Shown here one piece after another: positions 26,099 to 34,877 of a stretch of 54,888 nt of DNA. A model generated the notes under the pieces. It was not told where the DNA came from. It made no database searches and saw only the letters and a list, made by a program, of their open reading frames with translations. A program made the position numbers and the translations under genes. The stretch's first letter is position 1, and each line of letters starts with the position of its first letter. The DNA comes from Anaerotruncus sp. G3(2012) (GTDB taxonomy: Bacteria; Bacillota; Clostridia; Oscillospirales; Ruminococcaceae), in contig NZ_KE159678.1 in NCBI RefSeq assembly GCF_000403395.2, positions 43,033-97,920 on the forward strand, in the 5' to 3' direction.

Positions 26099-26740
26099 AT
26101 GATGAATCGGGACAATTTTTTGGAGGCACTCAATATAATCAAAGAACGTGTATTAGCGGAAAATGGTGAAATTTTTAATTTTGAAACTGGTGAGCCGGTC
26201 AGCAGGGAATTGATTGATGAAATCGAACGCAAATACGGAGTGCCATTCCCTGCCGATTTTGTCCGCTTTCTGACGACAATCGCGGGGAAAGTGGACATTT
26301 CATGGGGGATTTATACGGACGATTGGTTCAAACGGGGGCAACAGCTGCCGTTCAACTGTCCGGATAATGGGCGCCTTTATTGGGATGCGGAACAATATTT
26401 CCGTGACGAGATAGAATGGTACACACAAAATCCAAGAAATCTTCCGTTTTTACATCAGAAATTGTTGCTGAGTCAGGTGGGCAATGGGGATTTGATTTTG
26501 TTTGACCTTGCACCTGCTGAAAGTAAAAAACCCATTGTTTATTGCAGCCATGATGCAGACTATGAGGGACTTCCCCAGGTAGCTGCCTGCTTTGAAAATT
26601 ACGTCGAAAGCCTTTTGAAACTTGGCTTGGTGGGAGATGATTTCTATAATCTTGAGCCATTCCTCAATTATGAAACTGGTAGCATAGATGCAGAACAGCC
26701 AAACGCTGTGGCATGGAGAAAATTGTTCGGACTGATGTAA
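26099..26740 (+). CDS. SMI1/KNR4-family immunity-like protein
   Basis: A 213-residue protein. The SMI1/KNR4 core is at about residues 38-180 (IDEIERKYGVPFPADFVRFL, then the LSQVGNGDLILFDL segment). GGAGGAGG precedes the ATG at 26099. It is A/T-rich compared with the lipase gene 46 bases upstream, so it was probably acquired separately. The role is inferred as immunity to a polymorphic toxin; no toxin is visible. Confidence 0.8.
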   Translation: MMNRDNFLEALNIIKERVLAENGEIFNFETGEPVSRELIDEIERKYGVPFPADFVRFLTTIAGKVDISWGIYTDDWFKRGQQLPFNCPDNGRLYWDAEQYFRDEIEWYTQNPRNLPFLHQKLLLSQVGNGDLILFDLAPAESKKPIVYCSHDADYEGLPQVAACFENYVESLLKLGLVGDDFYNLEPFLNYETGSIDAEQPNAVAWRKLFGLM

Positions 26741-26858
26741 TATTTCTGCTTTTTTTGTTGAAGTAGGCCAAAGTACAGCTTGCAACCCATAGTTGCGGAA
26801 TAGTTGGCAGCATCAACACGGCCTGATGCCGTAAAATCGCCCCATAGGAGGTGATTTC

Positions 26859-26951
26859 ATGGCTGCGGGATTTTGGGGTATGTACGGCTTTCGGTTCTGC
26901 CACTCCCTGTCGGCTTTGCTCGGCTTTCTGTCAGAGCAGTGTCTATCCTAA
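26859..26951 (+). CDS. Possible 30-residue peptide
   Basis: An ATG preceded by AGGAGGTGATTTC opens a 30-codon frame (MAAGFWGMYGFRFCHSLSAL then LGFLSEQCLS), hydrophobic and aromatic. The ribosome site is ideal, but nothing in the sequence supports a function. It could be a leader peptide or chance. Confidence 0.3.
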   Translation: MAAGFWGMYGFRFCHSLSALLGFLSEQCLS

Positions 26952-27041
26952 CGACCCTTAGAGCGTGTTTGTCATTTTCTCTGTCTTAAACTTTCCCTTA
27001 GAGTGGGCCCTTCTGGTTGGTTCACAGTGGACCTACCCTCG

Positions 27042-27090
27042 GTTCTCCGCCAGGGCGCAATAACCCCCTGGCGGAGAACTTATATTTTTT
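27042..27090 (+). terminator. Rho-independent terminator
   Basis: GTTCTCCGCCAGGG (27042-27055) pairs perfectly over 14 bp with 27066-27079, followed by TTATATTTTTT on the plus strand. It ends the lipase/SMI1 transcript before the convergent transfer genes. Confidence 0.85.
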
Positions 27091-27094
27091 CGCA

Positions 27095-27349
27095 CTACTT
27101 CAGCCGGTATAAATTTGAGCTGAGACTCCCGTTCTCCCGCCAGCGCCGCTCCTTGGAGATCAGCTCCGCCCTGCACAGATCATTCAGTGCCCGCTTGACG
27201 GTAGAGCGGGACAGCCGCAGCTCGGCGGAGATCGTGCGTATCCCCGGCCAGCACTTGCCCTCGCTGTCGGTGTGATCCTTCAGGTACATATACACAGCCC
27301 TGGCCCGGTGGTTCAGGTCGGACTGATAGATCTTCTCGAAGTATCCCAT
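27095..27349 (-). CDS. Small helix-turn-helix protein
   Basis: An 84-residue winged-helix protein: ARAVYMYLKDHTDSEGKCWP and then ISAELRLSRSTVKRALNDLC, the recognition helix of a GntR- or replication-initiator-like HTH. Such genes commonly follow the coupling protein gene in clostridial ICEs. The start lies 3 bases after the coupling protein stop, so translation is probably coupled. Its target is unknown. Confidence 0.75.
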   Translation of the reverse strand: MGYFEKIYQSDLNHRARAVYMYLKDHTDSEGKCWPGIRTISAELRLSRSTVKRALNDLCRAELISKERRWRENGSLSSNLYRLK

Positions 27350-27352
27350 AGA

Positions 27353-29200
27353 CTACTCCTGCCCCCCATCTGTGCGGACAACCACAGGGGGAGGCGGCTC
27401 CCGCCTGGTGCGTCTGGCCTGAGCGTAGGACGCCCCGCCTCTGGCAGTTGGAGTTTTCGGAGGAACCGGGGGAGCGGGAGGGGTATCGCTCTCCGTCTGC
27501 TGTGCGTGGTGACAGCGGAAGATCGCCTGCTCCAGCTCCTGCTTGTTGGCATAGGCCACGGTACGTGCGGCCCGCTCCGGCAGCAGATACGGATCACCGA
27601 AGGAGATGCCCCAGTCCAGGAAGAGCCTGAGCCGTGTCTGCATGGGGTGCGTCCCCGTCTTCATCACTACAAACTGGCCCTTTGGGATGGACTTCAGCTC
27701 ATCCGGCGTCATGAGAGGCCGCTCCATCATCTGGAGGGAGCGGCTGGCGCTGTCTTTCCCGCCGCCCTTGCTCACCGAACCGCTCATGACAGTGCGGCTG
27801 CCCAGGGCCTTGGACAGCACCTCGGCGGTCTGGGAGTTGGGGGCGAAGCCGCCGAAGATCGTGTCCTGGACGTTGTCTTGAATGATCTCAGAGCCCTCCT
27901 TCCCATAATTTTTCTCCAGCTGTGCCAGCGACTGAATGATCGGCACCAGAGTCAGTTTGCGGGAGCGGCCAGCGCTGAACAGAGGCAGGATGTCGAAGGC
28001 GGGCATGGTGCCCAGCTCATCGCAGAACAGCACCACCCGGTTGGGCAGCTTGCCGCCGTTCTCGTCCGCCACAGAGAACAGCTCACGGGACAGCGTCTGG
28101 ATCATCAGGCCGGCCATGAAGTTCTTGCTGGGGTCTTCCTCCGGCAGTACGAGGAAGATGGCGGACTTCTGGGAGGCAAAGGCTTCCGCGTCAATGGCGC
28201 TGTCGAAGCACAGCACCTGCTCCAGCTCGGAGTCCAGGAAGGCGTTCAGCCTGGACAGCACCGTGGACATGACCGAGGCCATGGCCTGTTCCGCCGAGTT
28301 GAGAGCGGCTCCGGCGAACCACCGGGCCTTGTGCGTGTCGGGGAGTGTGTCCATCATGACCTGAAAGCCGTTCTTGCCCTTGGCGGTCTTGCTGGGCGCC
28401 AGCAGATCCTGCACCAGCTTGAACACACTGACGATGTGCCGCCGCTCCTGGGGAGCCTCCTCTGTAGGCGGCAGATACTCCGCCAGCAGGAGAACGACTG
28501 CTGTGAGCAGTCCCTCTGCAGAATCGTAAAAGAACTGGTTCTGTCCATAATTACCGGCATCACCCTCCGGGTTTATGATAGTTTTCGCTAAGATTTTAGC
28601 GTACTTCTCCGCCTTGGCTCTCGCCGCCAGATTGGACGGCTGCTCCCGGCAGATGTCCATGTAACGGTTGATGAGCGTGAGGAGGTTGTACCCGTCTGAC
28701 CTGGTAGGATTGCGCAGGTCGATCACCGCCACCTTGTAGCCGTAGTGCTGCAAGGCCACAGCGCCATAGTTCCGGGCCAAATCCCCTTTTGTATCAAGGG
28801 CCAGGAAGCTCATCCCGCTGGCGCAGGCGTACTCCATGTTGGGGTAGAGAAAGAACGCCGTCTTGCCCACGCCGGACGCGCCGATCATCAGGCAGTGGAT
28901 GTCATCCGTGTCCACCAGGGCGGTGACGGCGTTCTTCTTCCCGACACAGCCCAGCACCAGCCCCTGTGCTTTAGGCAGATTCTTGCCGGAGCGCCACTCG
29001 CTCACATGGAAGGGGATGTGCCGGTAGGTCTGCTGGATCTCCTTCCTGTTGGCCCAGCGGGCGGTTCCATGCTGGCCGTCGCCAACCGTCTTGGACTTGA
29101 TGTTGTCCAGATTCCCACTTCCGGAGAAGTGCGTGGCGGCGGCGATGAGCAGAAGCATCCCGCCCGCCAGTAAAATTAACATGATCGTCTGCGGCGTCAT
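27353..29200 (-). CDS. Type IV coupling protein (VirD4/TraG-like)
   Basis: A 615-residue ATPase. One N-terminal membrane helix (residues 5-22), Walker A GASGVGKT at 107-114, Walker B in VVLFCDELGT near 390, and the RSRKLTLVPIIQSLAQLE segment typical of TraG/TraD proteins. The C-terminal tail is Pro/Arg-rich and probably contacts the relaxosome. It delivers the relaxase-DNA complex to the transfer channel. It lies 4 bases after the primase-like gene. It is shorter at the N-terminus than VirD4 of Agrobacterium, with one rather than two clear membrane helices. Confidence 0.92.
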   Translation of the reverse strand: MTPQTIMLILLAGGMLLLIAAATHFSGSGNLDNIKSKTVGDGQHGTARWANRKEIQQTYRHIPFHVSEWRSGKNLPKAQGLVLGCVGKKNAVTALVDTDDIHCLMIGASGVGKTAFFLYPNMEYACASGMSFLALDTKGDLARNYGAVALQHYGYKVAVIDLRNPTRSDGYNLLTLINRYMDICREQPSNLAARAKAEKYAKILAKTIINPEGDAGNYGQNQFFYDSAEGLLTAVVLLLAEYLPPTEEAPQERRHIVSVFKLVQDLLAPSKTAKGKNGFQVMMDTLPDTHKARWFAGAALNSAEQAMASVMSTVLSRLNAFLDSELEQVLCFDSAIDAEAFASQKSAIFLVLPEEDPSKNFMAGLMIQTLSRELFSVADENGGKLPNRVVLFCDELGTMPAFDILPLFSAGRSRKLTLVPIIQSLAQLEKNYGKEGSEIIQDNVQDTIFGGFAPNSQTAEVLSKALGSRTVMSGSVSKGGGKDSASRSLQMMERPLMTPDELKSIPKGQFVVMKTGTHPMQTRLRLFLDWGISFGDPYLLPERAARTVAYANKQELEQAIFRCHHAQQTESDTPPAPPVPPKTPTARGGASYAQARRTRREPPPPVVVRTDGGQE

Positions 29201-29204
29201 AAAT

Positions 29205-30641
29205 TCACCCCATTTCTTGTTGCAGTGCCGCTTGTTCCTGTTTCTGCTGCTGTTTCAAAACGTCCGCCTCATACTTGACGGATATCTTTGCGCAGGACAG
29301 CGCCAGCTCCAGCCAGCCTTCCGTCAGCTGTCGTTTTTCCGCCTCACTGCGGATGCCAGGCTTGGAGGCCAGCTTCAAAACAGCATGAGCCTGTTCCGCC
29401 AACACAGCGGTGCGGCTGTTCAGGCTGCTCCGATTCTGGTGGGGATGGATACAGCTCCGCAGTTTCTCCAACAGTTCCTCACTGCTATGTGGTTCACCCA
29501 GCTGTCGCAGCCCCCGGCCATAGGCGTACAGAGCCAGCGCGGAGGCCAGCTCGATGCAGGTCATGGCTCCCTCCGGGTAGTCCCTGCGGAGATTCATCTC
29601 ATATCCGCAGAGCGCATTTGTCAGCTCCCGGCCTACCCGTTCTGGAATGACACACTCCTCCATGTAGACTCCGATCCTGCCGCAGACCTCCGAAGCGGCA
29701 ATAAGCTGGGGATGCTCCTCCGCCTCCTGAACGGGAAGCCCACGCCGGGCCTTGAGATCCTCGTTCCAGTCCTTGTGTTCGGACTGGAGCATCCCCACAT
29801 CGTCATAGCCGTGTTCATGGAGGATGTCCGCCAGCCGCCCGCTGGCCTCGATGCCCGCCTCGTCGTGATCCAGGCAGAGACAGACGGTGCGAAGGCAGGG
29901 GTTCCGCTCCAGCATCCAGAGCATGGCGTGTTCCGCGGTCCCACACAGGGCCACGAAGCTGTGTTCCTGCCAGCCTCGGGGGTAGCGGGAGAGGAAGGAC
30001 ATCAGGTCAATGGGCGCCTCAAAGACATAGAGGCGGTTGCTGGTCCCGGTGTAGTGGAAGCTGCACCGGGGATCGCTGCCCTCCACGTTGATGCGGAAGG
30101 TCTTGCCGAGGCTGTTCAGGCTGCGCTTCTGGGCGTGGCGCGGGACGCCGTTCTCGTCCCTACCGACAAAGACGGCATTGTGGTACTCTCTGTCCTTGAA
30201 TTTTTCACAGCTCTCATACAGCAGTCCCGCCCGGACAAAGGCATTGACCACGTTCCGGTCCAGGAATCGGTGCTTGAGCGGATAGGCGTACATCCGCCGC
30301 ATCTCCTGACCGGCAGAGGGCAGTGCAAATTCCTTCCTGGGCTTCTCCTCCTGCTTTGGGGCGGAGGCATAGACGTTTCCCTGCTCCCCGCCCAGCAGAC
30401 GGGTGATGGCCTCGGGGTAGGAGAGGTTATAGAACTGCTGGACGAAGGAGATAGGTCCGCCTCCCTCCTTCACAGCGTGGTCGTACCATCCATTGCCCCG
30501 GACGGTGACGCTGTGATCACTGGCCAGACGGTACTCCGGCCCGGAACGGATCAGCTTCTCTCCCTGACGGCGTAGGAACTCTACCAGATCCACCTCGCTG
30601 GCCCGGAGCTTCTGCTCCTCGGTAAAATGGATATAGGACAC
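29205..30641 (-). CDS. DUF3991/TOPRIM primase-like protein
   Basis: A 478-residue protein. The start is a GTG at 30641 with GGAGGTGAAGCAA directly before it; the frame is open further upstream without a ribosome site. Residues about 25-75 resemble a degenerate CHC2 region with no zinc Cys left (YDHAVKEGGGPISFVQQFYN). The DUF3991 segment is at 95-180, and the TOPRIM fold at about 195-290 with VFEAPIDLMSF and CLCLDHDEAGIEA (acidic DxD). The family is thought to prime or process DNA after transfer. It lies between a hypothetical gene and the coupling protein gene. Confidence 0.82.
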   Translation of the reverse strand: MSYIHFTEEQKLRASEVDLVEFLRRQGEKLIRSGPEYRLASDHSVTVRGNGWYDHAVKEGGGPISFVQQFYNLSYPEAITRLLGGEQGNVYASAPKQEEKPRKEFALPSAGQEMRRMYAYPLKHRFLDRNVVNAFVRAGLLYESCEKFKDREYHNAVFVGRDENGVPRHAQKRSLNSLGKTFRINVEGSDPRCSFHYTGTSNRLYVFEAPIDLMSFLSRYPRGWQEHSFVALCGTAEHAMLWMLERNPCLRTVCLCLDHDEAGIEASGRLADILHEHGYDDVGMLQSEHKDWNEDLKARRGLPVQEAEEHPQLIAASEVCGRIGVYMEECVIPERVGRELTNALCGYEMNLRRDYPEGAMTCIELASALALYAYGRGLRQLGEPHSSEELLEKLRSCIHPHQNRSSLNSRTAVLAEQAHAVLKLASKPGIRSEAEKRQLTEGWLELALSCAKISVKYEADVLKQQQKQEQAALQQEMG

Positions 30642-30663
30642 TTGCTTCACCTCCAGATAAAAG

Positions 30664-30705
30664 CAAGAGCCAGAGCGCCGCAGACACGGCACTCTGGCTC
30701 TGGTT
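30664..30705 (-). terminator. Hairpin between ICE genes, possible attenuator
   Basis: AGAGCCAGAG (30666-30675) pairs with 30692-30701, extended by GC pairs inside. On the minus strand TTGCTTTTA follows. It lies between two genes of the same strand, so it may reduce rather than stop transcription. Confidence 0.55.
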
Positions 30706-30718
30706 GGTTTTGGTATTC

Positions 30719-31348
30719 TTATGACGGGGACGCCGGATCGTCCTCCTGTTGGGGGAATGAAGGGGAGACAACGCTGGCCGCAGACGCCTGCCGCAATTTC
30801 TCCCAGATGGATTCACGGTAGATCCCCGCGCCTTTGATGGCGGTTTCGGACAGGTCGAAGCGGTAGTATTTCGCTGTGTGATCCTCCGTCCAGTAGGGGT
30901 AGGTAAAAAGATAGAACCGTTCCGCCTGCTCATGGCTGGCGAGGTAGAGCAGAAGCTGTGGCAGGTCGAGGTTGCCGCAGTGGGCAAAGACCCGGCCCTC
31001 CCGCCAGCACATGAACTCTCCGTCGTAGGACGGCTTTCCCTCCTGCCGCATCTGGCGGAGGGCGTAGATGCGTATTCTTTCGATCTCTGTGTGTGCGAAC
31101 TGCTTCCAGCGGGTTTCCCGCGCCAGCTCCGAATAGACCTCCATCATCTCGCTGTCGCTTTGGATGTCTTGGTCGTATGAATAGGTGTGTTCCGTGACAG
31201 TGATCTTTCCATGCTCCAGCAGGAAGAGCGTCACCTCCATGGAGTGCTCATCCGCCAGGATCGAACCGCGATCCCGTCCGGAATAGGAGTTCATGATCTC
31301 GTCCAGACGTTTGGCGGAGTCAAGGTCACTTGAAAAGTTCAGCTCCAT
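30719..31348 (-). CDS. Hypothetical ICE protein
   Basis: A 209-residue acidic soluble protein that I do not recognise. It has an ERIRIYALRQMRQEGKPSYD segment and an aromatic FYLFTYPYWTEDHTAKYY segment, and a disordered Ser/Pro/Asp C-terminus. AGGAGG precedes the ATG at 31348. Its place between relaxase and primase-like genes, with the same strand and composition, suggests a role in DNA transfer or its control. No membrane segment is visible. Confidence 0.6.
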   Translation of the reverse strand: MELNFSSDLDSAKRLDEIMNSYSGRDRGSILADEHSMEVTLFLLEHGKITVTEHTYSYDQDIQSDSEMMEVYSELARETRWKQFAHTEIERIRIYALRQMRQEGKPSYDGEFMCWREGRVFAHCGNLDLPQLLLYLASHEQAERFYLFTYPYWTEDHTAKYYRFDLSETAIKGAGIYRESIWEKLRQASAASVVSPSFPQQEDDPASPS

Positions 31349-31457
31349 GTGGCGGCCTCCTGTAAGGATCTTTTTTGACCATTATACATGGGAGAGCCCT
31401 TTCGCGCAAGAGGCCGCGCCCCCATGCGAGACTTTTGGAGCCCTTTTGGAGCGGCGG

Positions 31458-33932
31458 CTATCGAAGCTGCTGGACTGGCTCCTCATGGTCATCGGGCTTG
31501 TGGCCCATGGCGATCTTCTTCTCCCTGATCTTTCTCCTCAGCTTGCTGTCCACAAAGGAGATCCCGCCGCTGGGAGGCGGGGCCTGCTCCTGGAAGATGC
31601 GGCCCATGTGGTGGAGGAGCCGGGTGGCGCTGGCGAAGAGGGAGGGCGAGTCGTTCATGTGGTCGAGAAAATATCGGGCGTACTCATTGCCCTGTTCCGC
31701 CGCCAGTGTGAACCAGCGGACAGCGGATTCCCTGTCCTGGGAAATATCCTTGCCCAGCAGGTACAGCTTGCCGAGGGCATACTGCGCATACTGGTTTCCC
31801 TGTTCCGCAGACTCCGTCAGCCAGCGGACAGCGCCCGCTGTATCCTTTGCCACGCCATCGCCGCACAACAGCAGCTTGCCCAGCTGGTACTGCGCGAACT
31901 GGTTTCCAAGATCGGCGGACTGTCGGAACCAGCGCCGGGCAGCGGCGGGATCGTCTGCCTCCAGACGCAGCTTGCCCAGGGCGTACATGGCGTACTGATT
32001 GCCCCGCTCGGCTGCCTGGGAGAACCAGATCACCGCCTGGGTCATGTCCTGCGCCACCGGCCCGCCGTCACGGTACAGCTTTCCGAGGGCGTACTGAGCG
32101 CAGTCCAGTCCGGCCTCCGCCGCATGGGTCAGCCAGTCCACCGCCTGACGAGTCCGCTCCCGCTTGGCAGAGGGATTTGCGAGGGTGTGCTTTGCCATCT
32201 GATACTCCGCATAGGTGTTTTTAAGTTCAGCGGACTTCTCCAGCCACTCCAGCGCAGCGCTCTCATCCTGCTCTGTCCCCACGCCATGAAGGAGCATCCA
32301 GCCGATGCGGTACTCCACATAGCGGTTGGGGCGCTGCCTCTCCACGGTCTGGAAGGCGGAGAGTGCCTTGGCGTACCACGCATGGGCCTGCTCCGTGTCA
32401 GCCTCCACGCCAGTGCCGTCCACAAACATCCTACCCAGGTCATGCATGGCCAGGGCGTTGCCGTCGAGGGCCTCCTCCATGAAGAGGCGGCAGGCTTGCT
32501 CGTGATCCTGGGGCGTCTCGTCATCTCCGTACAAAAAAGACCGCGCCTGCTTGTATCGGTCACTCCACACCACGGCGGGCGGCGCTTCGCTGGCCTCCTC
32601 CGGCACATCCGAACCTTCCGACTCCACTTCCGGCTCGGGGCCGGCGTTCTCGCCGGCCTGGGGCGGCTCCTGGGTATCCGCCGGTGTGAACACCTCGGTG
32701 TGCTCACCAAGCCGCGCCGCTTCCACCACCACATTCTTTATCCGCTTGAACTCCGTTTGCCGGGAGAGAGGGAGCCGGTCTGGAAGGTCATTTCGGTACG
32801 TCCGCAGCACTTCTTCCCGCAGCTGATACCACAGGTCATAGGCGGAGGAGACATGGGTGTCCTTTGCCAGCTCGTCCACAATCTCATCCACCACAGCCTT
32901 CAGCGGCGCCTTGAGGTAGCCGTACTGCTTTCTGCCGGAGGTGCTTTTCAGGCGCTGGGCCAGTTCACCCATGAGCTGCTCGATGCGGGGATTCTCCAGC
33001 GTGCCAGAGAGCATCTGCCGGATCAGCTCCTTCATGACCTCGCCGGACTGCCGCACCAGCTCATCCCGGCGCTGGGTCTGCTGCCGGTAGATCTCCGTCA
33101 GCTCCTGGCGGAAAATATTCTTTGCCAGTCCGGACTTGATTCTGGCGATGCCCTCCTTGTCCAGAAAACCGGAGCGCCCGTCCGCGCTGTAGCAGACCAT
33201 GTGGACATGGGGATGCGCTCCCTCGTCGTGGTAGGAGGCGTACCACCGAAACTGTTCCCACGGAATATTCATAGTGTCCGCAATCTGTGGAGCGTAGGTG
33301 GAGAGGAGGGCCTGCCACTGTCTGGCGTTGTCGTAGCCGAGGCGGGCGGCATCCTCCCGGCGCAGGGAGATAATAGGCAGCCACACATTGCCGGGGTGGT
33401 TCGCCACCTCCTCCGCGATCCTGGACAGTACCAGCGCATCACCTGTGCCGTTGAACAGACCATGCACACCAATCCGCTCCGCACGAGGGCGCTGGGCAAT
33501 GTAGCTGACGTAGTTCTCCCGCTTGGCCGCGTCGTCGCAAGCTTCATATCCTTCGCCTCCGCCCAAGGGCGAAGGCTCATCCATTCCGCTGCTCCTCCTT
33601 TCCCCACGCAACCCGCTTCGCTGGGCTTGCGTGGGGACCCCAGTAATTACGTTGTCCTCAAGCGCCCTGGTGATGAACTCCGAGGCGGCGGCGCGGGTGG
33701 GGGAGGACTGGTAGTCCTCGTACTCGAACATCCCGCGGCACATGGGGAAGTCCCGGAGGAGCCGCTCCACCATGGCCCGCTGTTTTTTCGTGGCAGGCTG
33801 GCTGGCCTTGTCCGGCTTGAGGAGATCCGTACCGTCACGGGTAGCGACGTAGCGGACGTAGTTGTTCAGGTGGGCGGCGGCTCTCTCTGTCCCCGGTTTG
33901 ATGTAGGGGCACTTGAAAATGATCCGGGGCAT
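31458..33932 (-). CDS. MobP-type relaxase with Sel1 repeats
   Basis: An 824-residue relaxase. The N-terminal domain carries the histidine triad in HPHVHMVCYS (residues 240-244) after WYASYHDEGA, the typical MobP3 layout; the catalytic Tyr is probably in the first 30 residues (YVRYVATRDG). Residues about 450-760 form a run of Sel1/TPR-like repeats (QYALGKLY, YAMYALGKL, FAQYQLGKLL). It nicks oriT and leads the strand through the coupling protein. An insert at residues 98-134 is a palindromic repeat element read in frame. The mobilisation partner gene lies 20 bases upstream. Confidence 0.9.
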   Translation of the reverse strand: MPRIIFKCPYIKPGTERAAAHLNNYVRYVATRDGTDLLKPDKASQPATKKQRAMVERLLRDFPMCRGMFEYEDYQSSPTRAAASEFITRALEDNVITGVPTQAQRSGLRGERRSSGMDEPSPLGGGEGYEACDDAAKRENYVSYIAQRPRAERIGVHGLFNGTGDALVLSRIAEEVANHPGNVWLPIISLRREDAARLGYDNARQWQALLSTYAPQIADTMNIPWEQFRWYASYHDEGAHPHVHMVCYSADGRSGFLDKEGIARIKSGLAKNIFRQELTEIYRQQTQRRDELVRQSGEVMKELIRQMLSGTLENPRIEQLMGELAQRLKSTSGRKQYGYLKAPLKAVVDEIVDELAKDTHVSSAYDLWYQLREEVLRTYRNDLPDRLPLSRQTEFKRIKNVVVEAARLGEHTEVFTPADTQEPPQAGENAGPEPEVESEGSDVPEEASEAPPAVVWSDRYKQARSFLYGDDETPQDHEQACRLFMEEALDGNALAMHDLGRMFVDGTGVEADTEQAHAWYAKALSAFQTVERQRPNRYVEYRIGWMLLHGVGTEQDESAALEWLEKSAELKNTYAEYQMAKHTLANPSAKRERTRQAVDWLTHAAEAGLDCAQYALGKLYRDGGPVAQDMTQAVIWFSQAAERGNQYAMYALGKLRLEADDPAAARRWFRQSADLGNQFAQYQLGKLLLCGDGVAKDTAGAVRWLTESAEQGNQYAQYALGKLYLLGKDISQDRESAVRWFTLAAEQGNEYARYFLDHMNDSPSLFASATRLLHHMGRIFQEQAPPPSGGISFVDSKLRRKIREKKIAMGHKPDDHEEPVQQLR
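33531..33645 (-). repeat. Palindromic repeat element, copy 1, in frame in the relaxase
   Basis: About 110 bases with two inner hairpins, CTTCGCC...GGCGAAG (33551-33575) and CCCCACGCAA...TTGCGTGGGG (33603-33636). It encodes residues 98-134 of the relaxase without breaking the frame. It aligns along its length with 34582-34695. Confidence 0.8.
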
Positions 33933-33952
33933 GGAGCGTCACCGTCTTTCTG

Positions 33953-34360
33953 TCACACGCCGCCCCGCTGGTACTCCACCGCCTTGTCCAGCGTGACGCT
34001 GCCGCTGGTCTTCTTCACGTTCTGGACGCACCGGCCGCGGAGACTGCGGAGCGCGTCGTCGCTGATCTCCATCCCCGCCGCCAGCACGTTCATCACCATG
34101 TCCAGCTCCACCGCCAGCTTGAAGAGCAGACGGCAGATCCGGTTCTCCGTATCCTGCACGGTGCCGCGCAGAACGGAGGCCAGCGCAGGCGGCAGATAGG
34201 CAGTGGCCTCCTGACCGGAGACGTACCCAGCGTAGAACCGGATGGCTCTCTCAATGAACTCGTTTTGGGTACGGCAGTTGTCCCGCGGACACATCTCCTT
34301 GACGAGCTGCTGAGTCTCAGGTGAGATCCGCAGCGCGAACTTGATTTTTTCTCTCGGCAT
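33953..34360 (-). CDS. Relaxosome accessory protein (MobC-like)
   Basis: A 135-residue basic protein starting MPREKIKFALRISPETQQLV, a ribbon-helix-helix-type start, then CRTQNEFIERAIRFYAGYVSG. This is the layout of clostridial mobilisation proteins that bind oriT and assist the relaxase. AGGAGG precedes the ATG at 34360. It lies directly upstream of the relaxase gene and is followed by 20 bases before that start. oriT is likely in the non-coding DNA upstream of it. Confidence 0.8.
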   Translation of the reverse strand: MPREKIKFALRISPETQQLVKEMCPRDNCRTQNEFIERAIRFYAGYVSGQEATAYLPPALASVLRGTVQDTENRICRLLFKLAVELDMVMNVLAAGMEISDDALRSLRGRCVQNVKKTSGSVTLDKAVEYQRGGV

Positions 34361-34877
34361 GATGTTCCTCCTGAAATCCGTAAATATCCCCGCCGGGAAC
34401 CCGCAAAAAGCGGGCAGCGGCGGGCTTTTTGTGAAAGCAGACCCCCGAGCTGACCCCAGGGGGTAAAAAATGACCCCCGCCGAAACGTCCCCGACCCGCT
34501 CTGCGGGGCGGTGTTCCCCGCGCGGAGGGGCGCTTGCGACCCCCGCGCTTTATCCTGCACTTTTTTCGACCCCCCGGTTCACGTCGTCACAAGCTCCGCA
34601 TCATTTGCCTCGCCGCAAGCGGCAAGGCTCACTCGCTTCGCTGTTCCTCCTCTCCCAGCCGAACCCGTTTCGCTGGGTTTCGGCTGGGGCCCCTTGATAT
34701 TTCCGGGACGCCGATTTTCTCTCTTTCGCCACACGGCCGCGCAGGGCGGCGTGTCAGTTGGGAGGGACAGGGACTCACCCAGACAGGCCGGGCGGCACAC
34801 AGGGGCTTACTGCGGCGCACAGCGGGGAACAAGAGCGAGGGCCGCTCCGTATAGGGAACGGCCCTTGACGCACTCCG
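34361..34877. other. Non-coding stretch, possible oriT plus repeat copy 2
   Basis: 517 bases with no supported gene. At 34400-34470 lie short hairpins (CCCGC AAAAA GCGGG; ACCCCC with GGGGGT) and direct TGACCCC repeats, a plausible oriT position just upstream of the mobilisation genes. The palindromic repeat copy 2 follows at 34582-34695, then a GGGCCG/CGGCCC hairpin near 34838-34866. Confidence 0.45.
34582..34695 (-). repeat. Palindromic repeat element, copy 2, non-coding
   Basis: About 114 bases aligned with 33531-33645: same CGTCGTC start, same CAAGGCTCA-TTCCTCC core and CCCG-TTCGCTGGG hairpin, and the same GGGGNCCCC end. It translates in the same minus-strand phase into a related peptide but contains a stop. 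Confidence 0.75.

Noticed and set aside
31458-32700. Tandem DNA repeats in the Sel1 region
   Set aside because: The repetition is at protein level (Sel1 repeats); I see no exact DNA tandem repeat or CRISPR-like array.
31293-34199. A 968-residue plus-strand frame
   Set aside because: It is antisense to the relaxase and MobC-like genes. The bias of GC-rich codons keeps it open.
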